Shown piece after piece: positions 31,000-42,466 of a stretch of 64,000 nucleotides of DNA. Below the pieces are notes generated by a model. It did not search any database. It had not been told where the DNA came from and saw only the letters and a program-made list of their open reading frames with translations. The stretch's first letter is position 1. The number at the start of each line of letters is the position of its first letter. The DNA comes from Symbiodinium natans (lineage: Eukaryota > Sar > Dinophyceae > Suessiales > Symbiodiniaceae): the NCBI GenBank assembly GCA_905221605.1, contig CAJNDS010002679.1:1053501-1117500 (forward strand). The letters are read 5' to 3'. Position numbers and translations under genes: made by a program.

Positions 31000-32600
31000 A
31001 TGAGAAAGCCCGCAGCTGTTGGGTTGGCAAGGCACTACCGTTCTCGAAAAGTCCCACCACACATTCCAACACACATTCTTCTTGGGTGCCCGGCTGCACG
31101 GCGGCCCCGTCTAGCAGCTATGTGCGGTAGCGGCGGCGGAGCGGCAGGCAACCACCTGAGAGCGAAGGCTGGTGTAGGGCTGTAGGCACCCTGCGCATCC
31201 CTGCGCGCTGCAACACCTGCATCTTACTACTATTATTACTATTATGACTGTTATGACTATTATGACTATTATGACTATTATTTCTATTATTACTATTTTT
31301 TACTGTATGTCCACCCCTAGGCAGTCCCTGAGCGAGCTCCGGCCTGATGAGATGCTTCCGAGCCTTGTCTACCTGAAAGGTCTCACACGTCTTTTCCGCC
31401 CCCCCTTAAGGGAATCATGAGAATCTCACCTGGGAGTTCCCAAAACATGTGGGGTCCCACAAGAAGGATCATCGGAGTTTAACATTCAGAGGCTCAGTCT
31501 CGCGGGGCTTCACGCGTCACCATGGGCCTCTTCCATGACGGGCGAGCGCTTCGCACCATACCGGGGCTCAACTGCATCCAGCCGCGCCAAGGCCTCCACG
31601 ACTGTTGGAATCACTACTGCAACGCCTGAAATCCATCTTGGTAGCGTCGTGCCACACATGGCAAGAAGAGAAAGAAAATGAAAGAAAGGTCCGGACGAAA
31701 ATGAAAGGCTCGAAGACCGATTCCCGCGCGGGCTGCAGTGCTCCTTTGTACCTCCCGGGGCAACTGAACAAGGGGGCGTGGCAGGCTTTTCCAACACCAG
31801 GGGCCAAGGGATCTTTCTGCAGAAAAAGAAGGAAGATCTCGTGGCCTCAGCCTCCGCTGCTTGTCCATGAGCCTGGCCTGATCAGACCGTGTCCCAAGGC
31901 CTCAGAGTTGGGGAACATCTTGCTTCAGCGGGCTCGGGGCAGTGCCCCAGTGCAGGGTCAAGGCCTTGCATGAGGATCCGATCAAGATTGCGCTGGCGAT
32001 GCCGCGCCATGTCGACGCGAGCCTGCCCCAAGGAATTACTCCCTGCATTCAGAGCCCAGCAGAGATGGTGCATGATGGTGCTCTGCTGGCCTTTGCCGCC
32101 CGAACGGCAGATTTGGCCCACCACCGCGTCTCTGACCTCGGCTGCGTCCCCGATGTTTTTGGCCCACACAGATTGCTTGATTTTGCAGGGGCAGCGCAAG
32201 AACAGTCTCTGCGGCCCTCGCATGTGACTTCTGGCAGCGACGAGGGCCTCGATCCGAAGGCAAGCTCAGAAGCAACAGAGCAGGAGGAGCAGCGGCAGCG
32301 GCAACAGCCGCGACCGCCTCGATGGCATCTTGGCATTCGCCGGTGAGCTGCCGTCCCACAGGATCCTGATGCGGAACGAACATGAACAACATGAGCATCT
32401 GCCAGAGAACGTCCTGTCACTTCGGTTGGAAGAAGCTCCAAGGCAGCTGCCAGCATCAGCCGCACCGCGAAGCCCCTGGCGTGGCGCTGGATGCAAGCAG
32501 CCGCCTTGTGGCAGCCTCGGAGCCAAGGATGAACAGGGTGGCAAGAGTTATCTGGGCTAAGGCTACTGCCCTGCAGGAGTCCAGGTGCTGGAAGTGCTTG
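31000..32600. other. Repeats and ORFs without recognised gene
   Basis: (ATT/ATG)n microsatellite at about 31218-31305. ORFs of 95-138 codons overlap on both strands between 31.5 and 32.5 kb, none with a known motif. Confidence 0.35.
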
Positions 32601-32601
32601 T

Positions 32602-32790
32602 AGTTATATAGTTATGATTATTGATATTATTATTATTTACTATTATTAGTATTATTAATATTACGATTATTCTTATTATTCTTAATGTTACTATTTCTAT
32701 ATTATTATTCTTCTTATTATTATTTTTCTGCTTATTGTTATTGTTATTATTCAGAATATTATCATTACTACTACTATTACTAGTATAGGC
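32602..32790. repeat. (TTA/ATT)n microsatellite
   Basis: About 190 bp of degenerate ATT/TTA trinucleotides. The Asn-rich ORF on the minus strand is an artefact of it. Confidence 0.9.
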
Positions 32791-32900
32791 CAAGGCATCC
32801 AGCGCATCTGCTCTGAGTCACGCACGCGCGATCCACTTGCGGTGCACTGCACTGTGCCATGCCTAGGCACGGTCGCAGTCGCCCACTGGTCGCCCCCAAA

Positions 32901-32962
32901 CCTCCTCCCGAATATTAAACCCCCCCTACCCCCCTAATATTATGTACTCCCAATATACGAAA
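32901..32962. repeat. Dispersed CCTAATATT repeat, copy 1
   Basis: Begins CCTCCTCCCGAATATTAAAC, then CCCCTACCCCCCTAATATTA and CCCAATATACGAA. Aligns with small gaps to 53541-53612. No coding potential; probably part of a short palindromic element family. Confidence 0.5.
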
Positions 32963-33138
32963 AAAAGACTACTCTGTTTAATGATAGGGGGCTTATTTTT
33001 AGGGGAGGATACTAGGGGGAGGATATTGCACCGTTCTGCTGAAGGTTCGCTACGGCTCCGGCTCTCTGAATTCGGAGTACAGCGTTGAGGAGCTTGGCAG
33101 CTCGGAGGTTCCATTTCCAAGCCTTTGGTGCATGGCAG

Positions 33139-33248
33139 CATGGGTGGTTGTCAAAATGATGGTGCCTTTTTTTTGGATTCCCTATTGTAATACGGCACCT
33201 AATATTTGGGGTACCCCCAAAAGGGATTATAATTTTGACAGCCACCCA
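33139..33248. mobile_element. MITE with terminal inverted repeats and 8-bp target-site duplication
   Basis: TGGGTGGTTGTCAAAAT (33141-33157) faces the inverted copy ATTTTGACAGCCACCCA (33232-33248): 16 of 17 bases pair. CATGGCAG flanks the element on both sides (33131-33138 and 33249-33256), as an 8-bp target-site duplication would. The interior (GGATTCCC, AATACGG, GGGTACCCCC) resembles the elements at 2495 and 4948. It is too short to encode a transposase, so non-autonomous. An 8-bp duplication fits hAT-like transposases (inference). Confidence 0.75.
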
Positions 33249-33259
33249 CATGGCAGTGC

Positions 33260-35500
33260 ATGGCGCATCAAGCTCGTTGCTTTCGCATGCTTTGCTTGGA
33301 GCTCAGGCCTTGTAGTTCCGGAGAATCTTCCATGCAGCGTCGTCCTTGTGCATTATGCCCAAGGCCTCAGAAAATTCACACTTACCTCAGCCATTTTGCA
33401 GCTGCGCATCGGGTGCTTGGGAGCCAACCGCACGCAGTCCGCGCCAATGTCGTTGAATTCGCATCTGACATGCACACCGAATGGCACATCATGACACATC
33501 ATGACACCAGATCTGCGCCACATGCACACAACGGCACGATGCAACGCTCAGCGATGCACTGCGGGCGCAATAGCATTCTGCTTCTGCCCCCGCAACTTGA
33601 TGTAACGGTATCTCCTTGGCATTCGGGGCGTTTGGAAGCGCTCACTCTTCGTGCCGGAGCCACTTCTCAGGTCTCTGCTGCTGGATTGAAACAGCAGCTC
33701 GGTGATACAGCAAACCTCAGCGCAAGGTCTTCTTGCAGCAGTCATATGAATGGAAGCAGCCGGGGCACAGGCGAAGATGAAGCCCTCTGAGGACCATGTG
33801 CAGCAGCACAACTGCAAGCCTTAGGTGTCCCAGGGGGTTTTTGGAAGGCGCTACCTTTGCAAAGGCACAAGACCCGGGCACGAAGGAACAATGATCATGC
33901 ATCGCCCTGTCGGCCATCTCGAACAATTTGTCCGTGACCTCGGCATCTGGATTTTACGTTTATATCGTGCTATATCGTCAGTACTACTACTTGTATTTAA
34001 GCTGCGAACTGACTTCTGCCATTTTACCTTATGGCTGTCATTACTATGCGAATGACACGTGTCCGAGCTCCGAGCGGAGACGAAGCGGTTGGCACGCATA
34101 CCTTCAATGGCTCACAGACCGAAGAGCTCCCTTTGGAGATTAAGGGTTTGAGGGTTTAGGATTTGGGTTAAAAATGTTTTTAAAAAAACAAAAAATCACA
34201 ATGAAGCCCAAGGCTCCGAAAGCCGCAAAACCCCCCAAAACAATCTCCGGGGGCCTGCTCCAGCTTTCGGGGAGGCTGGATCCGCCGAGCCTGCTGACGC
34301 ACAATCCCCCCGCCCTCCCTCGGTCACCGTGGGGCTGGGTGGCATGGCAGGGTTGGCAGACAGAGGAACGCAACAAAGGTGCTGCCTTTGGCCAGCACGC
34401 TCTGCATGGCTTCCTCCTGCGCAGGTTCGGGGGCTCTGGCACAGAGGGGCTTTTTCGAGCAGGTGAAGGGTGTAGAGCTTGTGCTCAGATTGGACACTGG
34501 CAAACGCTCGTCTACGAACCCTCGACACCTCAAGTTCTGAGAAGCCGCCCTTCCCAAATGCACAATGTCGCCCTCTCACTCTCGAAACTCTCCAGCCTGG
34601 CCCCGCATGAAGTACCCAACCTGCGGACACATCTTGGTTTCAGCCAGGGCAGGGATTCGGGGTCATTAGAGCAGGCAGCCTGATTTCACAACGTCCCACA
34701 TCCCGTGATCAGTCTCTCTGCCTGCTGAAGGACCCGCATTGTCGCGGCGCGGGTAAAGTGAGACAGCGCCCCACCTTCCGGCCTGAAACGGTCAGCTCTC
34801 TGCGCGTAAGACGGACCCTATTTCTGAGAACTGCCCATGGATCTGACTGGGATCCAGGCAACGGTGTGGAAAAGGGTGATGTTGGCGACCTGAGCACAAG
34901 GTATTCATGGCAGCGTCCAGGGATCTGTGACGCCGCAGCTCAGCAGCGCGTTTTGATGATTTTTGGGATGTTGAGCGTGCTTCTGTTTGAGAACTCTTCT
35001 TCTACATAAGCAAGACAGGCTTTTTCTAATTTTCAAAGCCAACTATGCATTGAACTGGTGAGCCAGCCAGGCTTGATACAACGAGTATCACATCCGCAAG
35101 GGGTTGGGGGGGTGGGGGGGCACTCGACTGACGCATCAGGGCGCCAAGCGCGCACACTCCCACTGGCGGCTGGCCAAGGTCCAGGCGCCCCGGGCGTGGT
35201 TGTAGCCACAGACATGGAGTCACCGCCATCTGCACCAGAGCGCCCACTTCTCAATGACACGTCAAAAGCTGGCCAGCTTTCCTCCGGCTACTGGCGGTAC
35301 TTGCCTTGAGCCAGTCAGAACAAACCCGACATTTGGCAGACCTCAGGCTGCACCCTGACCCGGGCCTCTTGGAACATCCAGACCCGTGCTCATCCTTCCC
35401 TGGTTTCGCTTGACCTCAGAGCCCCAAAGCATGGAAGTCTTGAGCGACAAGATCTGACTCTAGCTCGCATGCTTCACCCTGAGCCCGTCCCAAAACCGAC
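33260..35500. other. No recognisable gene
   Basis: The longest ORFs are 33260-33790 and 34174-34683, both plus strand (176 and 169 codons). They have no domain I recognise, and minus-strand ORFs of similar length overlap the second. A short TTTAGGG-like tract lies at 34141-34168. Confidence 0.3.
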
Positions 35501-35520
35501 TCAAGCTCTCTTTCCGTCAC

Positions 35521-35871
35521 TTAGAGTGACCAGAATGATGCCCCATTTTCATGGTACGGCTGCCGACAGAACATGAAGAGGAAAAAAAGGGAGAGACAAG
35601 AAAAAGAAAGCAGGAAAGCAGGCCACGACTGCGCCCCCCAAGGTCCCCGCGGCACCTCTGGCCTTGGGATCGGCCTGCGGGTGCCGTTGGGGGGGGGGGG
35701 GGGGGGGAGGGGGGCCTTTGGGGCAGTGCAGATTCGGTGTAGGGAAGAGGGCCTTACTTGGGAAGCTGCTGAGGGGGTGGGGGGCTCCTTCATGCGCAAC
35801 CTCGGCGCTAAACTCCAAGCTTCGGCCTTGGACTTCGACTTTGCCTTTGCTTTGGTCACAGGCTTCCCATC
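35521..35871 (-). CDS. Last two exons of an unknown Lys-rich protein
   Basis: Exon 35871-35758 has a strong acceptor (CTGCCCTTTCCCAG) and a GTAAGG donor. It encodes 38 residues in phase 0: DGKPVTKAKAKSKSKAEAW then SLAPRLRMKEPPTP. The terminal exon 35559-35521 follows CTGTCGGCAG and encodes PYHENGASFWSL and a TAA stop, also in phase 0. Lys-rich runs suggest nucleic-acid or acidic-partner binding, but no domain is identifiable. The intron contains a 19-base G run (C on the coding strand). Upstream exons are probably between 35.9 and 36.5 kb but I could not order them. Confidence 0.55.
   Translation of the reverse strand, partial: DGKPVTKAKAKSKSKAEAWSLAPRLRMKEPPTPSAASQVRPSSLHRICTAPKAPLPPPPPPNGTRRPIPRPEVPRGPWGAQSWPAFLLSFSCLSLFFLFMFCRQPYHENGASFWSL
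35689..35707. repeat. G19 homopolymer in a last intron
   Basis: Nineteen consecutive G on the plus strand, followed by A and G6. On the sense strand it is a C-tract within the 198-bp last intron of the Lys-rich protein gene, about where a polypyrimidine tract could lie. Confidence 0.9.
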
Positions 35872-35899
35872 CTGGGAAAGGGCAGATAGGGGCAAATGA

Positions 35900-37200
35900 T
35901 CAAGAATCAACTGACTGCTCTAGGTTTTGCCGCCCTCTGGGCCTTAGGATTCAGAGTGCACATCGAGCTGACGAACAACCGTATGGAAGACCAGGCAGGA
36001 ATAGCGAGTGGCCATGTAGAAAGGTGCAAGACTGAAGCGCGATGTCTCCCGTTAGCGTCCTTGTCCTTCTCTGCGGAGAAGTCCTTCATGTGGTTGCCTT
36101 GGCACGGGCACATCAGCACAGGAGGCTGCAAAGCATGGCCGTAGGTTCCGACATGTGGCACAGCTTGAAGCTGTGGAGCGGACTGAGCACAATCGCCAGT
36201 GCTGCCACTGTGCCATGCTGCTGCGTCCTCAGGATGGCGCGCGACTCTCAGGTGGGAGTCGGATGGAGTCGGCCGCTGCAATGGCACTGCAGATCTGCTG
36301 AGCTCCGCGGCCAATCGTGTGGCAATCGGTGGTCAAGCTCGCTGCTCAAGACCTCCATCATCTGGGCACCAGCCTCGGGCTGAGTAGTGCTGGCCACACG
36401 GCTGTGAAGCCAATCCAATCTTGTCCGTGCTTTGCTTCCCGGCGGTGGCATCCAGCCCTTGGAAGCGCAGGTGATCTTCTGTGGAGATCGTCGGGGACTC
36501 CTTGGCATCAATCTGCCGTGACTGCAGTGGAGAGCCTGCGGGGCTCTACAGCAGGCCGGACTAGGTTTCCAGCAAGCGCTTGACGCATGGTCACCAAGAC
36601 CTGACTCAATTCGGCATCACGCACACACCATGGAACGCCAGGCTCACAATTCACTCACATGCTTTGCAAATCGCAAGGCCGTGCCTCTGCCGTCAGGTAA
36701 ACGTGGCGATGGCTGGCTGGCAGCGTGTTCAGCACCAGACCTCGCGACAGATTCGTAACATTTCATAACCACCGAGTCGAGGGTGGGTCGAACTGATCTT
36801 CCTCAATGAGGCGGCAGCAGGGCAAGCTTTCTTCCGACAGCGAGATGAGCCAGTCGTGATGGTGCTTGACCTTGGAGGACCATACAAGACGAGGTCAAAA
36901 AAACCGAAACACATGCCAACCACAACAACACACTCTTCTCTTTAGGACCCTCGAGGGCGTGACCGTCCCACTTGTCTCCCAAAGAGTCGCCTCGGTCTAC
37001 ATCCCGCTTGTGTCCGGGCTTGATTTCGGTGCTTGCCTTGCTGGCCGAATAGGACGATGACGGGGTTTTTCATCGCAGATATCTGAAGAATCTAAGGACT
37101 GGACCAGTGAATCACCGGGATGCGCTGGTATCTCTTTGCCAACCGGGATGATCTGCCGAGATGGTTTCCGGACTTGCGCAATGTGAGTACGACTTGCAGG
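35900..37200. other. Possible upstream exons, not resolved
   Basis: Minus-strand open pieces near 36040-36060 and 36250-36520 follow acceptor-like CAG sites, including RLDWLHSRVASTTQPEAGAQ. Two frames are open at once and I could not choose between them. Confidence 0.25.
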
Positions 37201-37249
37201 CTTCCTTCAGCAAAAACCGGCGGCCAATAAAGTCAAGGCAGTGGCGGTG

Positions 37250-37476
37250 AGGGTCGTGAGAGCGGCGGTGGTGGTGGTGGCGGCGGCGGTGGTGGTGGGC
37301 GACGCTGACGGCGACGGCGACCACCACCACCACCACCACCACCACCACGATTTCGACGACTACGACGACGACGACGGCTACGACGATTTCGACGATTACG
37401 ACGGTTACGACGATTACGACGATTACGACGATTACTACGATTACTACGACTACGACGATTACGAAGAGGACGATGA

Positions 37477-37518
<42 letters not shown>

Positions 37519-37640
37519 TGATGACGACGATGACGACGACGACGACGACGACGCCGCCGCCGACGCCAGCGGGCGGCGGCGTTGGCGTAGGCGTTGGCGC
37601 TGGCGTTGACAATGACGTTGACGACGACTTTGACGACGAC
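37250..37640. repeat. GAC/GGT trinucleotide array
   Basis: Degenerate GGT/GGC then CCACCA, then CGACGATTACGA and GACGATGAC units. It yields a poly-Asp/Tyr ORF on the plus strand and poly-Val or poly-Ser ORFs on the minus strand, which I treat as artefacts. Confidence 0.9.
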
Positions 37641-37679
37641 TGTTGACGACTAGCCCTAAGCGAAGCAGCAATGGCAACA

Positions 37680-38780
37680 TGTTCAGCTTTGCGTTCCGCA
37701 GGGCCTCACGGGCAATGAAGCTGCGGCTGAGGGCGAACTTCACAGATTGGTGGGCCATGGCGTAGCACGCCTCAAACATAACGTCATGGAGTTGATGTGA
37801 AGTGGGGTGCAGCTGCCGGCGAACTCGATACATGTTCCTGCAGTCCAAGATGTTGAGCGCTCATCTAAAACTCAGAACCTGTGACAAGCTCCTTACTGGT
37901 TCCATTCGCATTGTCGGCATACTCCGAGCGGTGCTACGGCTGCGAAAAGAATCCCGACAGCTGAGCCGAACGCCCACTCCACCGTTGGTGGAAAGGCCTC
38001 TGCAGGAACCTGGTTCAGCCTCGGCGTTCGCTGAGAATTGCACTTGCACGTGCGCCGTTAAGGGCCCACTTGGGCCCGGAACAGATGCCGCGTGACCGAG
38101 AGCAGCATGTGGGAAACCAGATCAGGCTTGTCACCTGAACACGCCAGTTCCTAGCACACTGAGATCATACCACCCATACCACTGTACATCCACACAAGTT
38201 AAGCGCAAGGCTGTCGTAGTGCAGGTGCTCTTGCCCAGAGACACGCAGACCTGTGCGAGTCTGAAGTGGCCCAAACACCATGTGCTAAGCCCGGTTTGCA
38301 AGAGTCTTGCAAGGTCGAGGGTCCAGGGCCTCGCTTGCCAATCTCTTCGTTCGCCAGCTTACCAGTCACCTCACAGCACGGAGGAAGGCATGAAGAAAGG
38401 TCAGTACCCATATGTTTTGCTTGTAGATATGTCATCGCTAGAATTCGTCTTCCTGCGACTACGAAGCTATTTCCTACGATTTGCCACCGTCAAAGCCAGC
38501 CTGTCAAAAGGACCACAGGGGTACTAGTACTAGGTCGGGGCTTGTGTTGGAAACAAGGCTTGGAAACGCTAACCTGGAGGCCGGAGGTGCATAAGATGAG
38601 TTGATCTTAGACACATGCCAGACTCACGCGTCCAGCACATGACACGCTGACTGCAGCGGTTGCAAAGGCAATGCATAAGTCATTCGCCCCCCCCCCCCCC
38701 CGGCTTAGGTTGTGTCTTTCCATGCTAGGCCCCGGCATGCACAAGGCCGATGGTCCGCTGCATGGAGGCCTCACACCACA
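37680..38780. other. No firmly recognisable gene
   Basis: A minus-strand open piece at 37848-37660 (LHDVMFEACYAMAHQSVKFA then REALRNAKLN) has protein-like composition and may be an exon. The rest shows only short ORFs and a C-run near 38690-38701. Confidence 0.3.
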
Positions 38781-38790
38781 GAGCGCTCAC

Positions 38791-41700
38791 CCGAAAACCC
38801 GACGACATCTGGGGGGGGGTGGCCTTGACTTGAGACAGCACCTCCTGGATCTCGGCAGGCCTCAGGACAAAAGCTGCGTCACAGTGTGTGGGCTATGGTC
38901 GGCTATCCTCAGCCTGGGTGCGCTGGCGGAAACTTCCGCGACTTGAAGTCCTAACCCCTATCCAGATTTCGGGGCTCTTAGGTTAGGGGAACCCATAAGG
39001 CCTGCCAGGAGCCTCGAGCGACCCAAAAAGCTCGACTGGCAGAATCTGTGCACCCCGGCAGGTGCCGCCACCACCTGGGAAGGCCGACTGGTTTGGCTTG
39101 GGGCTTGGCCCTCTGGATCTTGCTCAGGGCTTCGAACTTGACATTTTGGGAGTCTCGGGTGTGTAGACATTGTGGCCCAGCTTCACGTGCGCACATCTGG
39201 GTTTCGCGGAATTCATGAAAGTCTCGAACCCTTTTCAGAAAAAGCCATGGGCATCCGGCGGATGGATGTAGTGTCGAATCTCAGAGGCTGCCGTGTAGAA
39301 GGCCGTGAGCAGCCTTGGAACTCCCCCCAAAATAACCCCCCCCAGTTTTCAAGCCTTTAAAGGGGCTGAGGGTTTAGGGCTTAGGGTTTAAGAGCTTTTT
39401 AGACTCAGGGTTGAGGGACGCAGCTAACATCCTAAATCCATCGCAGAGGCCCCGGGCGTGCTGATCTTCTTGTCGGCCTCTGCTTTGGTCTTCCTAGCAG
39501 AGCGCAAAAAAACTCCGGTGACTCTACGCCCTGCCTACACCAAGGTGGTGTGGCGTGGGGGTTTGGGGATCTCCTGAACCCTAAACCAGCCATACCCAGC
39601 CATAACCAGCCAGTGTCTGGAGCCCGTCCTCATCGTGACCACTCGGTGGTATTCCGAGTGGCGGCGCCAGTTTCTCTGGATCCTGGCTCACAGAACCCTC
39701 GAAAACGCGAGGGCAAACCCATACTTAGCGGCGCGGAAAATCCTGGCCATCTTCAACCAGGCCTCCCCACGAAGAATAAAACCCTAAACCCTGAAAACCC
39801 TGAGCCCGAAGCCGTCCCCACGGCTGAGGCCCCAGCAAGACAGCGGCGGAGCCCTCCAACTTGGATCGGATCAGCTCCAGGAACCTCTGCCTGCAAACCG
39901 AAGTAGACAAAAACAACCTGAGGCCTTTAAGCCTTTTAGGGTTTAGGGTTTAGGGTTTAGGGTTTAGGGTTTAGGGTGCAGGGTTTAGGGTTTAGGGCTT
40001 AGGGTTTAGGGTTTAGGGTTTAGGGTGAACCCCCACAAAGGCTTCAGGCTGAAGAATCCCGAAAGCCCCGCGAATATCTGGCCCACACCTTGAGTATGCG
40101 GCGAGCACGGAGCACGCACGCGTGAAGCTGTGACTAGTGAGTCTGTGGGGAGCCGGCGCCTTACCGTCTCCATCCTGTCATAGAGGATGACCTTGACGTC
40201 CAGCCTGGGGGCTTGATCGAGATTCTACGACTCTTGTGAAACTGCGGGGCCCATCCATCCTTATGATGTCCCAAGCCTTCGAGTATTGATATAATGCTGC
40301 CCCCGGATTGCCCTCCACATCGGGGGCGCGGCTGTGACTGAAACCTGCGCCAGTTCCGCTGCAGCATGATGACCTCAGCTGCTGAATATAAGAGGTTGTG
40401 AAGAGCCAAGGCCACTCGCTTCTCAGCTGTGCACAGATTCCAATCTCCTTGCCGTCATCTTTCGAGCCTCACAGACACAGAGCGAGGAAGAGTACAGGTG
40501 ACGATGGCCCTTCACAACAAAATCGCAGCATCACTCTGAACGCGCCAAAGAAACGGAGTCTACGCAGAACTTGCACCACATCCTGACCCCTGGCCTCGTA
40601 TCCTCGCCAATGGGCTTGTACCTGGCTTCGTACAGGGCGAGGCTTGGCAACAGATGGTTACCCATCTCTGAAACCCTTAACCTACTCCTTCGCTGCCCCC
40701 AAAGAAGGAATCACGATCCCTTGGCAAAGAACTCAAAAAAAAACGGAGCTCCAAACCCTAAGCCCTGAACCCTTTTTGACAAACTCAAGAGGGGCACGTA
40801 GGCGGCAGCACAGCCCTTCCCTCGCCGCGCGTCGCGAAGAGCCACTCCCCGTGCCATAGCTGGGCAGAGAGAGCATTGTGGAGTTGATGTGCGGTTCAGG
40901 GTTTAGGGCCGTTTAGGGTGCCTTGGAGAAAAGAGAGGGGACTTAGCTTCAAGTGACTCAGGAGTTCGGAAGCTAGGTAGTGCATGACAGGGAACCCGCA
41001 ACAGGGCCTTCGGTTCAACACGCATACATGCAAAACAAACTATATACAGACCCATACATACACCCACACATCTTAGGGCAGCTACAAGGGCCTATGGTGG
41101 AGCCCTACCCTATATACCCCATGCAACCCAACCCCCCTTCCTTCCGAACCTTTAAGACAGGTAAGCACACACACACACACACTGGAGTGTTCAATAGCTT
41201 CGCCTCTGATCGCTTACTTTGCAAAGCACGGCCCCGTCTTTCGAGAGCCGGGCCTTGGAGCTTGGAGGCAGCCTGCCACCGCTTTGACCAAGGCCCTCCC
41301 CTTTTCATCCTCTGGGTTCCTAGATGTTCCTATCAGATTAGAGAATATTCAGGGGATTTCAGGGGTGTAAAAAGGGCGTCCCCGTTTTGAAATGGTTCAC
41401 ACACGCTTCTCACGCATGGTTCGTCTGGTTCACAACCACCAGTGTCTGAGACGCCGATGGACCTGCAACCTCTGTGAACAGCAACTGGCGGTTTGGCGCA
41501 GGCCTCGTTCATTTCCCGCATCGGCCTGCGGCCGTAGAGCCTGCCGCGATAGTACCGCTGGATTGTCCTGAGCTGGATGTGACATGAGCCGGCAAAGCCT
41601 CGATCCGTGTGGGCCAAGGACTCCCCCAAGACTTAAGACCCATTCAGACCCATCTTGAGGCCATGACAGGCCGGCCTTCACCAGAACCTGATGCCGTCGC

Positions 41701-42378
41701 CTCACTGATCAAATCTTCCCAGCAGGGTTGGCGACAAACGACGGTTCTCCCATCGCTTGGGGTCTCACCGGGTCAGTGTGCCCTTCCACTTTGCCTGGAA
41801 GCGGGTGATGTCCTTCATCCTCAGAGGTCATGGAGAGAATGTTTAGGGTTTAGGGTTTAGGGCTTAAGGTTTGGGGTTTAGGGTTTAGGGTTTAAGGTTG
41901 AGGGTTTAGGGTATGCCCAGCTGCATGCCCAGCTGGGCACCCCCCCAGCTCACGACTTGGAATCCATCAGCGAAGAACTGAGCCAGCTGCGTCTGGTAGT
42001 GCTCGCACCGGACCTTGTAGCCTCTCCACACCGCTTGGAATCGCGTCACCTGCCGGCGAGGCTAAGCAGCACATTAATGCTGGCAGACCCTACTGCGGCC
42101 CTTTCCCTAAACATGTTCCCAAACCCGAAACGTGCGGCGCAAAAAAGAAGCACCGACATGCCATATTCGCCTCGGCTTCCTGCCGAGAAGCGTCTGGAAC
42201 AAGCAGACCCGGATCGGGCCTCCTTCCCCCTAACCCAACCCTTCCCCCCGTGCCAAATTTTCTGACGCAACCCCCCCCCCCGCCCTGTGGGACCCCCCCC
42301 AATCCCTTGGAGGAGCTGCAAACCGATGCCGTGGAGGGTCCCGCTTGTCGGTGGCTCCTACAGGGGGAGTGCCTCAAA

Positions 42379-42466
<88 letters not shown>

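Noticed and set aside
34174-34683. 169-codon plus ORF
   Set aside because: No domain and a minus-strand ORF of similar length overlaps it; runs against the neighbouring gene direction.
37241-37609. Asp/Tyr/His-rich 122-codon ORF (and Val- and Ser-rich ORFs opposite)
   Set aside because: Fully explained by the GAC/GAT/CAC trinucleotide array; no splice sites or complex sequence.
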